Origin: Pseudomonas thermotolerans DSM 14292
GTDB taxonomy: Bacteria > Pseudomonadota > Gammaproteobacteria > Pseudomonadales > Pseudomonadaceae
DNA: 64,000 nucleotides
Assembly (NCBI RefSeq): GCF_000364625.1
Contig: NZ_KB822599.1
Location: 124,001-188,000, forward strand
Direction: 5' to 3'
In this document: piece by piece, positions 25,159-32,889 of the stretch
How positions within the stretch are numbered: the stretch's first letter is position 1
Layout of the letters: each line of letters starts with the position of its first letter
Made by a program: the position numbers and the translations under genes
Notes under the pieces: model-generated
What the model was told of the DNA's origin: nothing
Seen by the model: only the letters and a program-made list of their open reading frames with translations
Databases searched by the model: none

Positions 25159-25437
25159 TCACCGCTCGATCTCCTTCACCCACCTCGCCCAATCCTTGCC
25201 CTCCGCCTGCGCCGCGCGCGCCGCGACCGCAGCCTCCAGCAGCTTGTCGCGCCGAATGCGGGCACAAGCCTCGGCGAAATCCCGCGCCAGCGTCCACGGC
25301 ATCTCCATCACGTCCCGATAGCCGAAGCCTGCGCCGACGAGCCGGGCGACCCATTCGTGCCACCAGAGCCGCTCGCGGCCTGCAGCGCGGCGAGCCGCTC
25401 CGCCGCCGCCGTGATGCGCGGCAGCACCTGCCGGACG
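25159..25437 (-). CDS. tail assembly chaperone, -1 frameshift extension
   Basis: This frame has no credible start of its own but is open upstream to the slippery site, where it joins the preceding gene by a -1 shift. The added 92 residues (...RERLWWHEWVARLVGAGFGYRDVMEMPW...KEIER) would give a fused product of about 172 residues, the counterpart of lambda gpGT. Such fusions recruit tail tube protein to the tape measure. The good protein character of this frame supports real translation. Confidence 0.72.
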   Translation of the reverse strand, partial: RPAGAAAHHGGGGAARRAAGRERLWWHEWVARLVGAGFGYRDVMEMPWTLARDFAEACARIRRDKLLEAAVAARAAQAEGKDWARWVKEIER

Positions 25438-25676
25438 AAAAAATCCGCGTTGACCTCCAGCACGCGGATGGCCAGATCGACGAGCACGTCGATCGGCTGC
25501 TCCTCCAGCCATTGACGATCCACGCGCGCGCCGATGGCGGTGGCCTCGATCACGCCATCTGCATGCTTCGCCAGCGCGGCGAAAATGTCGCCCGCCACCA
25601 GCTCGCGCGCCACCGGCTCGATGGCGGCGAGAAAGGCCGGCAGGTCTTTTACTTTGAGGGGAGCGATATCAGTCAT
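25308..25676 (-). CDS. tail assembly chaperone (gpG-like)
   Basis: 122 residues, MTDIAPLKVKDLPAFLAAIEP..., an acidic helical protein directly upstream of the tape measure region, where siphoviruses encode the chaperone. Residues 79-80 (FF) are encoded by TTT TTC inside the slippery run. The C-terminal end after that (GSGGTNGSPGSSAQ) is low complexity, as expected for the unshifted form. Confidence 0.75.
   Translation of the reverse strand: MTDIAPLKVKDLPAFLAAIEPVARELVAGDIFAALAKHADGVIEATAIGARVDRQWLEEQPIDVLVDLAIRVLEVNADFFVRQVLPRITAAAERLAALQAASGSGGTNGSPGSSAQASAIGT
25437..25443 (-). promoter_or_regulatory. slippery heptamer T TTT TTC for -1 frameshifting
   Basis: The minus strand reads GAT TTT TTC in the zero frame, so the X XXY YYZ heptamer TTTTTTC is in exact register. 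A -1 slip leads straight into the open extension frame. It is the only such run in the overlap. Confidence 0.72.
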
Positions 25677-25827
25677 GAGTCGGAGCCTTGATGCTTGCGA
25701 ACCATTCTGGAAGAGGATCGCCAGGCTCATAGACCGTGCCGCCACCATCCTCGCGCGCATCGATCAGTATGTACTCATGCCTGGCGATCCACTCGCGCAG
25801 TTCTTCGTCGTCACAAAACTCGCGCAT
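25669..25827 (-). CDS. small phage hypothetical protein
   Basis: A 52-residue acidic protein (MREFCDDEELREWIARHEYILIDA...). GAGGAG precedes the ATG at 25827. It overlaps the chaperone start by eight bases. Function unknown. Confidence 0.6.
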   Translation of the reverse strand: MREFCDDEELREWIARHEYILIDAREDGGGTVYEPGDPLPEWFASIKAPTHD

Positions 25828-25829
25828 GA

Positions 25830-26168
25830 TCAACTCCTCAGACCGGCGATGATGCACTTGCAGGCAGGCGTTGGCGTCGATCCAGCCTCGAACACCACCC
25901 TCACGTATCGCGCAGTGTTCATGCCAGCCAATACCGGGCCATAGACAGAATCATTCCACGCGGTAACGCCGTTATCAGCCACCATTGACCACCATTCCGT
26001 CGCATCGTCCGACTCCACGAGATACGCAGAGCACTGTGGCGCGCCATTGGTGAAATGGGACACGATCTTGACGACACCAGGCACACCTATCATGTCGATG
26101 ATGGGTGACATCCATGACGTATTGACCGCAAGATCAGGCACGTCGAATTTGCGAAAAAACTCAGCCAT
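25830..26168 (-). CDS. phage hypothetical protein, tail module
   Basis: A 112-residue protein (MAEFFRKFDVPDLAVNTSW...). The region has lower GC and less biased codons than its neighbours, and the C-terminal half (ARYVRVVFEAGS) recalls discoidin-like beta-sandwich domains. It sits between tail tube and chaperone genes and may decorate the tail tube; that is a guess. Confidence 0.5.
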   Translation of the reverse strand: MAEFFRKFDVPDLAVNTSWMSPIIDMIGVPGVVKIVSHFTNGAPQCSAYLVESDDATEWWSMVADNGVTAWNDSVYGPVLAGMNTARYVRVVFEAGSTPTPACKCIIAGLRS

Positions 26169-26171
26169 GGA

Positions 26172-26921
26172 TCAGCCCTGCATGATCATGCGGCCGAACT
26201 GGCCGAGCGGCCCCGAGACGTCCTTGCTCACATCGGCCAGTACCTTGCCGGAGAGCTCGAACTTCTGCAGTTCATCCGAAATGAGCGAGAGGTCTTTGGT
26301 CGGGTTGATGGCCACGCGGTACAGGTCGACGATCACCGGGCGGTTGCCGTCGGCGGTGTTGATGCCATCGAAGCGCAGCCACACCTCGGGCTGAGCGCTC
26401 TTGAACATGGCGGTGCGCTTGGCCGCGCCGTAGCTGTAGTCCACCAGGAACGGCTGGGTGAAGCCGGTCACGGACAGGAATTCAATCGCCCCCTGCGCGG
26501 CATGCACCCGGTAGTCGGTGCCCTCGACAAGGGTGGCCGGCGTGCTGGCCGAATCGGTGACGGTGACGGCAGAAACGAATTGGTGGGTCAGCAAGCGCAG
26601 GTCGCCAGCGGCAATGCCGGTGGGCAGCGCCTCGCCGGTAACGCTGCCGCTGTTGACCTGGCTGGTCTGGCCAAACAGCGAGAGCTCGAGGTTCTCGCTG
26701 GAGATTTCCTCCAGCGTGCAGGAGAACTCGCCGTCCTTGCTCTTGATGATCTGCAAGTCGGTGAGCCGCTGACCGGAGTAGCTCTCCTTGTGCTCGATGG
26801 TCTCGACATTGAGGCTGATCTTGAGGTCGGGCACGTTGCCGACCCAGCGCAGCGACAGCGGGTTGCCGGTGGCGTCGCGCTGGGCCAGATACACACGCCC
26901 TTGTCCGGAGAAATAGGCCAT
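26172..26921 (-). CDS. major tail tube protein
   Basis: A 249-residue protein with the tube-protein style (FSGQGRVYLAQRD...KISLNVETIEHKESYSGQR, a later VDYSYGAAKRTAMFKS). Size, position after the gp36/gp37-like genes and before the chaperone, and beta-rich composition all fit the tail tube subunit of a long flexible tail. Confidence 0.72.
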   Translation of the reverse strand: MAYFSGQGRVYLAQRDATGNPLSLRWVGNVPDLKISLNVETIEHKESYSGQRLTDLQIIKSKDGEFSCTLEEISSENLELSLFGQTSQVNSGSVTGEALPTGIAAGDLRLLTHQFVSAVTVTDSASTPATLVEGTDYRVHAAQGAIEFLSVTGFTQPFLVDYSYGAAKRTAMFKSAQPEVWLRFDGINTADGNRPVIVDLYRVAINPTKDLSLISDELQKFELSGKVLADVSKDVSGPLGQFGRMIMQG

Positions 26922-26933
26922 GGTGGGACTCCT

Positions 26934-27386
26934 TTACGGTGTGTTGACGGGGGTGAGGCGGGCGGCAAAGGCCAGCGGATAGACGCCGGTGCCGGCCAGG
27001 TAGGTGGGGCGAGGGGCCTCGACGCGCCGTAGGGCGCGGCAGCCCTGGGGCTGCCAGCCCATCAGCGCGGCGAGGATGCGGGCGAGCAGCGGCCCGGCCT
27101 TGTCGGTGACACCGCCGCCGCTGGCCGCGTCCTTGGCCGAGCGCACCAAGAGCGCCACGATCCACTGCTGGTCGATGGCCTGGGCCGCGCCCTGTCCGGG
27201 TCCTGCGCCCTCGACGATGCGGTCGCCGCCCCAGGCCACCCACACGGCAGGCGAGGCCGGGGTGGCGTCGCCGATCTCCTCGATGGCGGCGGCCAGCCGG
27301 ACCTGCCTGAGCTCGCCGGAAAGCTCGCCTTGGAGCCGCTCGACGATCTGCGCGCCGATGTCGAGCCAGTCTTGCGGCAGCCTCAT
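26934..27386 (-). CDS. Gp37/DUF1834-like tail terminator
   Basis: A 150-residue protein (MRLPQDWLDIGAQIVERLQGEL...). It resembles Mu gp37 / DUF1834 proteins, believed to act at the head-tail joining or tail-terminator position. The start overlaps the upstream stop (ATGA). Mu gp37 is placed identically after gp36. Confidence 0.65.
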   Translation of the reverse strand: MRLPQDWLDIGAQIVERLQGELSGELRQVRLAAAIEEIGDATPASPAVWVAWGGDRIVEGAGPGQGAAQAIDQQWIVALLVRSAKDAASGGGVTDKAGPLLARILAALMGWQPQGCRALRRVEAPRPTYLAGTGVYPLAFAARLTPVNTP

Positions 27387-27796
27387 TGCAGCACCCCCCA
27401 GTCGCGCGGCCGGGTGCCCGGAGCCACCTCCAGCGTGCCGCCGGTCAAGCCCTCCTGAGCCGGGCGCGGCGCGTCCAGTTGCACCCGCCCGGCGGCGATG
27501 GCCTCCAGCAGACGGCGGGCATCCTCGAATCGGCGGCGCACCTCGTCGCTGGCCTGCTCGCGCCAGAGCCGGTAGCGCGCCATGTCGCAGGCGATGCGCA
27601 CGATCAGGCGCGGCACCGGCGACAGCGGCAGGGCATAGCGCCCGGCGAGATAGCCGTCGATCTCCGCGTCCACGTCCGCCGCCGCCGCTGCATACACGGC
27701 GGCATCGGGCACGCCAGCGCCCACGGCATCGGTCAGTTCGGTGGCCTCGGCCTCGCCCACCGACGCCACAAAATCGGCAAATGCGGCGTAGCTCAT
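27383..27796 (-). CDS. Gp36/DUF1320-like head-tail connector
   Basis: A 137-residue protein containing DAEIDGYLAGRYALPLSPVPRLI, the hallmark of DUF1320 (Mu gp36), a head-completion/connector protein. The I/Z-T-gp35-gp36-gp37 order of Mu is kept here. Confidence 0.78.
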   Translation of the reverse strand: MSYAAFADFVASVGEAEATELTDAVGAGVPDAAVYAAAAADVDAEIDGYLAGRYALPLSPVPRLIVRIACDMARYRLWREQASDEVRRRFEDARRLLEAIAAGRVQLDAPRPAQEGLTGGTLEVAPGTRPRDWGVLQ

Positions 27797-27883
27797 TGCG
27801 CCGTCCTCCATCTAACCCCGTCAAACGGGTTTTTAGGCCCGTGGAGCGATTTTTTGGGGATGGGTGATACCTCCATAGCCACC

Positions 27884-28144
27884 TCAGCCGTTCGCGGCCT
27901 CAGCGCCGTTTTTGCGCCGGGTGCGTGCAGCAGCGGGCGGCGGCGCGGGTTTTGCGGCGGGCGCGGGCGCATCGGCTGCCCCGTCCGCCTCGGCCACCAG
28001 CAGCGCCGGGTCGGCGCGTAGCCGCTCGGCCTGCGCGGGCGTGGCCTGCACTTCGAGCGGCTCGCGCCCGAAGGGGCCCAGGCCCGCGCGGTAGCGCCGC
28101 GCGTCGCCGTGGGCGGGCCGGGTGCGGACGATCAGGCGGATCAC
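27884..28144 (-). CDS. Mu gp35/HI1506-like small protein
   Basis: An 86-residue protein with a basic, mostly beta N-terminus (MIRLIVRTRPAHGDARRY) and a long Ala/Pro/Lys-rich tail (about 60-86). It sits between the major head protein and gp36, the place of Mu gp35. The family is assigned mainly by synteny. Confidence 0.55.
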   Translation of the reverse strand: MIRLIVRTRPAHGDARRYRAGLGPFGREPLEVQATPAQAERLRADPALLVAEADGAADAPAPAAKPAPPPAAARTRRKNGAEAANG

Positions 28145-28158
28145 GGCGTCACCTCACC

Positions 28159-29064
28159 TCAGGCCAGCCACGGCGAGACGATCACCTCGACCGCCTTGTA
28201 GTTGGGGTTGCTCACCCCGCCCGTGGTCAGTTGCGCCTCGATGAGCGACAGCGCGGCGGCGCGAAGCGAAGGCGGCACCACCAGATGGGTGGGCTTGACC
28301 CCCATCGGGCGGCCGCCATCGGCCTTGACGTCCATCATGGCGGCCATCGCGGCGTTGAAGTTGTCGGCGTCGAGCGCGGCCTTGCTCTTGTAGGCCAGCT
28401 GCCAGAAGCCGAAGCCCGCGTTGCAGCGGTAGCGCACGCCGTAGCGGTAGGTGTCCGACATGAACACCATCTCATCCTGCGTGCTGGTCAGCGCATCGAG
28501 CTCCGGCGTGGTGCGCTCCTGGAAGATGAGCGGCTTGAGCGCGCGGCTGGTGTCCAGCAGATACCAGGCCGGGCCGGTGCCGGCTTGCAGGTTGGACACC
28601 AGCGTGGCCGTGCCGGTGCCGTCCACGTTCGGATAGACCGGGTGGTCGGTGTCGAAGAAGTTCTGCCCGTCGTAGCAGGTCGTGGTCTCGCCGGCGGCCA
28701 GCAGGGCAAAGACCAGCTGGTCGGCGTGGGCCTTGGCGGCGCGGCCCATCTCGGCGAACAGCGGGGTATAGACGCCCACGTTGTCGTCCTCGATGTCGGT
28801 GCGTTTGACGGCGACCGTGCCCTCGTAGAGCTTGTTCTGCACCTGGTAGGCCTGCGCCGCCATGTCCTTGAGCACGCGGTCGCCCACCCACTCGCGCAGG
28901 GCCGGGAACTGGCCCAGCCAGCCGTAGGTGTTGCTGGCGGAAGAGGACGGCACGCGGGTGGCGACCTTCTCCCAGTCGGTGGGGGTGGCGGCGAGCGCGT
29001 CCTGGAAGGCTTTCGAGAAGCCGGTGCGCAGGCCGGACAGCAGGGCGGGGGTGATGATGGCCAT
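28159..29064 (-). CDS. major head (capsid) protein, Mu gpT-like
   Basis: A 301-residue protein of the Mu gpT family: MAIITPALLSGLRTGFSKAFQDAL, GDRVLKDM...YQVQNKLYEGTVAVKRTDIEDD and FFDTDHPVY are typical. It forms the icosahedral shell. It follows directly after the protease/scaffold gene with only three bases between, as in Mu. Confidence 0.88.
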   Translation of the reverse strand: MAIITPALLSGLRTGFSKAFQDALAATPTDWEKVATRVPSSSASNTYGWLGQFPALREWVGDRVLKDMAAQAYQVQNKLYEGTVAVKRTDIEDDNVGVYTPLFAEMGRAAKAHADQLVFALLAAGETTTCYDGQNFFDTDHPVYPNVDGTGTATLVSNLQAGTGPAWYLLDTSRALKPLIFQERTTPELDALTSTQDEMVFMSDTYRYGVRYRCNAGFGFWQLAYKSKAALDADNFNAAMAAMMDVKADGGRPMGVKPTHLVVPPSLRAAALSLIEAQLTTGGVSNPNYKAVEVIVSPWLA

Positions 29065-29067
29065 GGA

Positions 29068-29535
29068 TCACTCCTTATTGATAAGGCGCTTGTGGGCGAT
29101 GAAGTCGGCCTCGGTCAGGCCGAGCTGGGCGCAGACGTAGCGCTCCTCCTCGGTCAGCGCCTCGGGCGTCTTGGCCGCGTGCGCGTCGGACTGGGCGCTG
29201 ACGATGACCGGCGCCGCAGCCGCCCAGGCGGCAAAGCCCTCGGGGTCGCGGCTGGCGTAGCCCATGGCCCAGTCTTTGAGCGCCGGGGCCAGCTTGCCGG
29301 CGCGCATGGCCTCGCTCACGGCGGCCTCGGCCTTGTGCCGGGCCACCTCGGCCTGCAGCCGGGCCAGCTCGTCGGCCACGGCCTTGTGCTGGCTCATCGG
29401 CACCCACTCGGCGGGATCGGGCGACTCGGCGCGGCGGCGCAGGCTCGCGGCGTGCGCTGCGAGCTGCGCGGCGTCGGCGTCGGCAGGCGCGCCCAGGGCC
29501 TCGGCGATGGGCGCAAGATCGATCTGATCGGACAT
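29068..29535 (-). CDS. internal in-frame scaffold product (gpZ-like)
   Basis: Inside the protease gene an ATG at 29535 is preceded by AAGGAG at ideal spacing. It gives a 155-residue product (SDQIDLAPIAEALGAP...) equal to the C-terminal half of the larger protein. Mu makes scaffold gpZ from the 3' part of gene I in the same way. The ribosome site here is much stronger than at the full-length start. Confidence 0.7.
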   Translation of the reverse strand: MSDQIDLAPIAEALGAPADADAAQLAAHAASLRRRAESPDPAEWVPMSQHKAVADELARLQAEVARHKAEAAVSEAMRAGKLAPALKDWAMGYASRDPEGFAAWAAAAPVIVSAQSDAHAAKTPEALTEEERYVCAQLGLTEADFIAHKRLINKE

Positions 29536-29988
29536 GGCGTCTCCTTGTCGGTTGGCAACCGGCGTGAGGTCGAGATTCGGGTAGTGGACCAGTCCCGCCC
29601 CGGCCAGGGCCACCACGCGACCCTGGACGTGACGGAACACCGGGGAGAGGAAGCGGTACTCGCGCGCGGCGATCAGCTCGGCGGCGCGCGGCGTCCACTG
29701 CACGCGCCCCCACAGCGCGCCCTCGCGCACCTCCAGCGCCTTGATCCATCCGGCTGCCGGTACGGGACCGGCCTTGTCATCGGCGGCCAGGCTCTGGTGC
29801 TCGTAATCGATGGGCAGGTCGATGCCGCCGTCGGCAAAGGCCGTCAGCACCGCCTCGGCATCGAGCCGGTACGGCCCGCGCCCGTCCCGCCCGGAAAAAT
29901 CCCCCGCCGGAATGAGCTCGACCCACTCCGGCGGGGCGTCGGCGGAGGCATGCAGATCAATGGCGTGAGCGTGGTGTGTGCACTTCAT
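29068..29988 (-). CDS. phage prohead protease gpI-like (with scaffold)
   Basis: A Mu I-like protein (pfam10123 type). The N-terminal half (DLPIDYEHQSLAADDKAG...PAAGWIKALEVREGALWGRVQWT) is the protease domain; the C-terminal half is helical and scaffold-like. I took the ATG at 29988; another in-frame ATG exists at 29997 and neither has a strong ribosome site. The protease cleaves scaffold and itself during head maturation. It is transcribed divergently from the lysis genes with about 90 bp between them. Confidence 0.82.
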   Translation of the reverse strand: MKCTHHAHAIDLHASADAPPEWVELIPAGDFSGRDGRGPYRLDAEAVLTAFADGGIDLPIDYEHQSLAADDKAGPVPAAGWIKALEVREGALWGRVQWTPRAAELIAAREYRFLSPVFRHVQGRVVALAGAGLVHYPNLDLTPVANRQGDAMSDQIDLAPIAEALGAPADADAAQLAAHAASLRRRAESPDPAEWVPMSQHKAVADELARLQAEVARHKAEAAVSEAMRAGKLAPALKDWAMGYASRDPEGFAAWAAAAPVIVSAQSDAHAAKTPEALTEEERYVCAQLGLTEADFIAHKRLINKE

Positions 29989-30078
29989 GGCGCGCATGCT
30001 GCGCGCCGGGGGAGGGCATGGGAAGCATGAAAAGCGTCAGGCTGCCATCGCGCGCGGCGTCGCGCGAGCATCGCCGGC

Positions 30079-30561
30079 ATGCAGCGCACACCCGCCATCT
30101 TCATCACCGTCTCGGCCATCACGCTGGCCGGCATCGCCGGCTGGGAGGGTTACCGCCGCACAGCCTACGACGACGGCGCAGGCGTGCAGACCGTGGGCTT
30201 TGGCTCCACCACCCACGAAGACGGCCGCCCGGTCAGGCCCGGCGACACCATCACGCCGGAGCGCGCCGTGTTGCGCCTGGCGCAGGATGCCAACCGCCTC
30301 TGGCGCGAGGCGGCCGCCTGCATTGGCGAGGTGCCGCTGGCCGCCCATGAGGCGGCCGCCTTTCAGTCGCTGGTCTACAACATCGGGCCGGGCGCCTTTT
30401 GCCGCAGCACGCTGGTGAAGAAACTCAAACAGACCCCGCCCGACTACGCCGGGGCCTGCGCCGAGATCAGGCGCTGGACGCGCGCCGGTGGGCGCGAGCT
30501 GACCGGACTGGTCAAGCGGCGCGAGGCGGAATACAGGCTGTGCCTTGGAGAATCAAAGTGA
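30079..30561 (+). CDS. SAR endolysin (GH24 lysozyme)
   Basis: A 160-residue phage lysozyme. The GH24 triad is Glu23 (GWEGYR), Asp32 and Thr38 (AYDDGAGVQTVGFG). Residues 6-20 form a weakly hydrophobic, Gly/Ala-rich helix without a clear cleavage site, typical of a signal-anchor-release endolysin. It cleaves peptidoglycan at lysis. The GTGA overlap links it to Rz. No holin gene is obvious close by; a SAR endolysin can work with a pinholin. Confidence 0.85.
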   Translation: MQRTPAIFITVSAITLAGIAGWEGYRRTAYDDGAGVQTVGFGSTTHEDGRPVRPGDTITPERAVLRLAQDANRLWREAAACIGEVPLAAHEAAAFQSLVYNIGPGAFCRSTLVKKLKQTPPDYAGACAEIRRWTRAGGRELTGLVKRREAEYRLCLGESK

Positions 30562-31079
30562 TCACCCCCTGGCCCCTGCTCGCCGTCGCCGTGATCTGTG
30601 CCGCAAGCGGATTTGCCGCCGGCCACGCCCTCAAGGGGCGCTTTGCCAGCGCCGAAATCGCCCGCATTGAGGCCGCCCATGCCGCTGAACGCCAGGCCGC
30701 CGCCGAGGATGCGGCCCGGCGGCTGGCCGCCGCGCAGGACGCCGAGCGCGCCGCCGTGCACGCATTGCAGGCGACGAAAAACCGCCTCACCGACACCCAA
30801 CGCCGCCTCAAGGAGACCCTGTATGGATTGCCGACCGCTGACCGCTGCGGCCTGTCTGGCCCTGCTCGCGGGCTGCTCAACGCCACCATCGCAGACGCCA
30901 GTGCCGTGCCCGCGCCCGCCGGCGAGCCTGCTCACACCGATGCCGCCGCTTCCGCCGATCCCGGCGCGACAGAGGCCGACATCGCCGGATGGGCCGCAGA
31001 CGCCATCGCCCTCTACGGCGAATGCCGCGCCCGCATCGACGCCATCCGCCAGTGGGACGAGGTGACGCATGGAAGGTGA
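30558..31079 (+). CDS. i-spanin Rz
   Basis: A 173-residue protein from the GTG at 30558 (GGAG at eight bases, overlapping the lysin stop). An N-terminal membrane helix (LLAVAVICAASGFAAGHAL) is followed by a long Ala/Glu/Arg coiled coil (about 25-95), the classic inner-membrane spanin layout. The rest overlaps the Rz1 frame. It spans the periplasm with Rz1 to fuse membranes at the end of lysis. Confidence 0.8.
   Translation: MITPWPLLAVAVICAASGFAAGHALKGRFASAEIARIEAAHAAERQAAAEDAARRLAAAQDAERAAVHALQATKNRLTDTQRRLKETLYGLPTADRCGLSGPARGLLNATIADASAVPAPAGEPAHTDAAASADPGATEADIAGWAADAIALYGECRARIDAIRQWDEVTHGR
30823..31065 (+). CDS. o-spanin Rz1 lipoprotein, nested in Rz
   Basis: An 80-residue protein in a different frame wholly inside Rz. 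It has a lipobox (ACLALLAGC) and a proline-rich mature part (PVPCPRPPASLLTPMPPLPPIP), both diagnostic of Rz1. AAGGAG lies eight bases before its ATG. It would be an outer-membrane lipoprotein partner of Rz. Confidence 0.85.
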   Translation: MDCRPLTAAACLALLAGCSTPPSQTPVPCPRPPASLLTPMPPLPPIPARQRPTSPDGPQTPSPSTANAAPASTPSASGTR

Positions 31080-31392
31080 CGTGCTCTCCGGCCTGATGCG
31101 CTGGCAGGTCTCGGTGTGGGCCATCGGCGCGCTGCTGGGCGCCGTGGCGCTGATGGCGCGCGGCTTTGCCAACCGGCTCATGCGCGAGATCGACCAGCGG
31201 TTCGAGCGCCTGGAATCCATGGCCGCCGAGATCCGGCGCATCGACGCCGAGCTCACCGGCCTGCGCGCGGAACTCCCGCTGCACTACATCCGGCGCGAAG
31301 ACCACATCCGCGACATGTCGGCCATCACCATCAAGCTCGACCGCATCCACGAAATGCTGCTCATGATCGTCAAGGAGACCCGCCATGGCTAA
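31069..31392 (+). CDS. membrane-anchored coiled-coil phage protein (DUF2730-like)
   Basis: A 107-residue protein with one transmembrane helix (VSVWAIGALLGAVALMARGFA) and a coiled coil (REIDQRFERLESMAAEIRRIDAEL). Mu-like phages carry a DUF2730-type protein at this place after the spanins. It overlaps Rz by 11 bases. Its role is not known to me; a lysis accessory is possible. Confidence 0.6.
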   Translation: MEGDVLSGLMRWQVSVWAIGALLGAVALMARGFANRLMREIDQRFERLESMAAEIRRIDAELTGLRAELPLHYIRREDHIRDMSAITIKLDRIHEMLLMIVKETRHG

Positions 31393-31705
31393 CCCGCTCG
31401 GCCAGGCCATCGACATCGAGCGCGCCGAGCGCGAAACCCTGCGCTGGGTGCTGCTGACCGCCCTGTGGCACGCCCGCCCCTACGGGGCGCTGGAGACGCT
31501 GCTGGCCGCCTGCGCGCACGACATCCCGGTGCGCGCCAGCGCCGCCGACATCCGCCGCGAACTCGGTTGGCTCAAGGCCCACGGCCTGGTCACCATCGAC
31601 GAGCGCGGCCCCGTGTGGTCCGCCGAACTCACCGCGCACGGGATGGACGTGTACGAATACCGCGCGGACGCCCCCGCCGGCATCGCCCGCCCGCCGAGGT
31701 GGTGA
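31385..31705 (+). CDS. small winged-helix-like phage protein
   Basis: A 106-residue protein with a predicted winged helix (ASAADIRRELGWLKAHGLVTIDERG). It resembles a conserved protein found between the lysis and terminase genes in Mu-like phages. DNA-binding is suggested by the fold pattern only. Confidence 0.6.
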   Translation: MANPLGQAIDIERAERETLRWVLLTALWHARPYGALETLLAACAHDIPVRASAADIRRELGWLKAHGLVTIDERGPVWSAELTAHGMDVYEYRADAPAGIARPPRW

Positions 31706-31706
31706 C

Positions 31707-32234
31707 ATGGCGCGCAGAAGCAAGGTCGATGCCCTGCCGCCCGAGGTGCGCGCCTGGCTGGAAAAGACCCTGGCCGACCGCAGCCACCCAGGCTACGTGG
31801 CGCTCTCCGAAGCGCTCAAGGCGCAAGGGTATGAGCTTTCGCACTCGGCCATCTGGCGGGCGGATCAGCGCATCCAGCGCACCATGAGCGCCATCAAAGC
31901 CAGCGCCGAAGCCGCCCGGCTCATCGCCGAAGCCGCGCCCGACGCCGCCGACGAACACTCGGCAGCCGTCATCCGCCTGGTGCAGTCGGCCCTGTTCGAG
32001 GCGATGTTGCGCGTGCGCGAAGCCGAAGACGCCGACCCGGCCGAGCAGGTCAAGCTCCTGTCGCAAGCCGCCCGCGCCGTGGCCGAGGCCAGCCGCGCCA
32101 GCATCGGGCAGAAGAAGTGGGCGGAAGAAGTGAAAACGAAACTGGACGCCATCGAGCGCGAGGCAGGAAAAGCCGGCCGCACGCTCGATGCCGAGACGCT
32201 CAAGGCTGTAAGGGAGGGGTTGTATGGCGGGTGA
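31707..32234 (+). CDS. small terminase subunit (DUF3486, Mu gp27-like)
   Basis: A 175-residue protein: MARRSKVDALPPEVRAWLEKTLADRSHPGYVALSEALKAQGYELSHSAIWR is the DUF3486 signature. The rest is helical, which would support oligomerisation. In Mu, gp27 is the small terminase-type DNA recognition subunit. Its 3' end overlaps the methyltransferase start by 11 bases. Confidence 0.82.
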   Translation: MARRSKVDALPPEVRAWLEKTLADRSHPGYVALSEALKAQGYELSHSAIWRADQRIQRTMSAIKASAEAARLIAEAAPDAADEHSAAVIRLVQSALFEAMLRVREAEDADPAEQVKLLSQAARAVAEASRASIGQKKWAEEVKTKLDAIEREAGKAGRTLDAETLKAVREGLYGG

Positions 32235-32889
32235 TGCACGCCCTTTCTGCTTCAGGTCAGACTACACGCACCACCATGCCGGGCTTCGATTCGAAGCCTA
32301 CTGCGGCAGGGCACAACGCGTGTTGCAGCATCTGCCTGAAAACAGCATCCAGATGGTGCTGACCGATCCGCCCTATGGTTCAGGAGCGGTATTCTTCGAG
32401 TGCCACCGGGTCCTGGAGCCAGGGGGATATGCGCTGGCATTTTCTGACTGGCGTGCGCTGACTCCAATGTTAGACATGCTGGGTGACATCGGGTTTTGCA
32501 TCGCAAGCGTTTGCGTATGGGACAAGGGCCGCGCAACGCGACCGACGCAGAACGGCTTCCGCGCACAGTCTGAGTTCATCATCTGCGCAAAAAAACCAGG
32601 CAAGCAGCTCCGCGAACCAGTCGTCTATCTAGACGGAGTGTTCCGCCACCCAGTAGTGCCTAGAGCATCTCGGCGTCATCCCGTCGAAAAGCCAGTCGAG
32701 CTTTTGGCGCAGCTCGTGGAAGCCTGCCCACCAGGAGGCACCGTACTCGATCCATATCAGGGCGCCGGCTCAACAGGAGTGGCCACGATCAAAAGCGGGC
32801 GCCGATATATCGGCGTTGAGTCGGTGGAGTATTACCACCGCGTGGCCGTGGAGCGCCTGACGGAAGCGGAGGCAGGGACAATCCCATGA
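32224..32889 (+). CDS. DNA methyltransferase (DPPY type)
   Basis: A 221-residue amino-methyltransferase with catalytic DPPY (48-51) and the SAM-binding DPYQGAGSTG (176-185) downstream, giving the beta-class order of N6-adenine/N4-cytosine enzymes. Its codons are less GC-biased than its neighbours. It is wedged between small and large terminase with overlaps on both sides, a likely moron. It may protect phage DNA from host restriction. No cognate nuclease is present. Target sequence unknown. Confidence 0.82.
   Translation: MAGDARPFCFRSDYTHHHAGLRFEAYCGRAQRVLQHLPENSIQMVLTDPPYGSGAVFFECHRVLEPGGYALAFSDWRALTPMLDMLGDIGFCIASVCVWDKGRATRPTQNGFRAQSEFIICAKKPGKQLREPVVYLDGVFRHPVVPRASRRHPVEKPVELLAQLVEACPPGGTVLDPYQGAGSTGVATIKSGRRYIGVESVEYYHRVAVERLTEAEAGTIP

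Noticed and set aside
20495..25321. Very long plus-strand open frame opposite the tail genes
   Set aside because: Arg/Gly/His/Leu-rich composition without domains; it is the antisense shadow of GC-rich tail genes whose products have recognisable features.
27817..27834. Terminator-like CCCGT-CAA-ACGGG-TTTTT on the plus strand
   Set aside because: Short stem with no plus-strand gene to terminate; all surrounding genes are on the minus strand.
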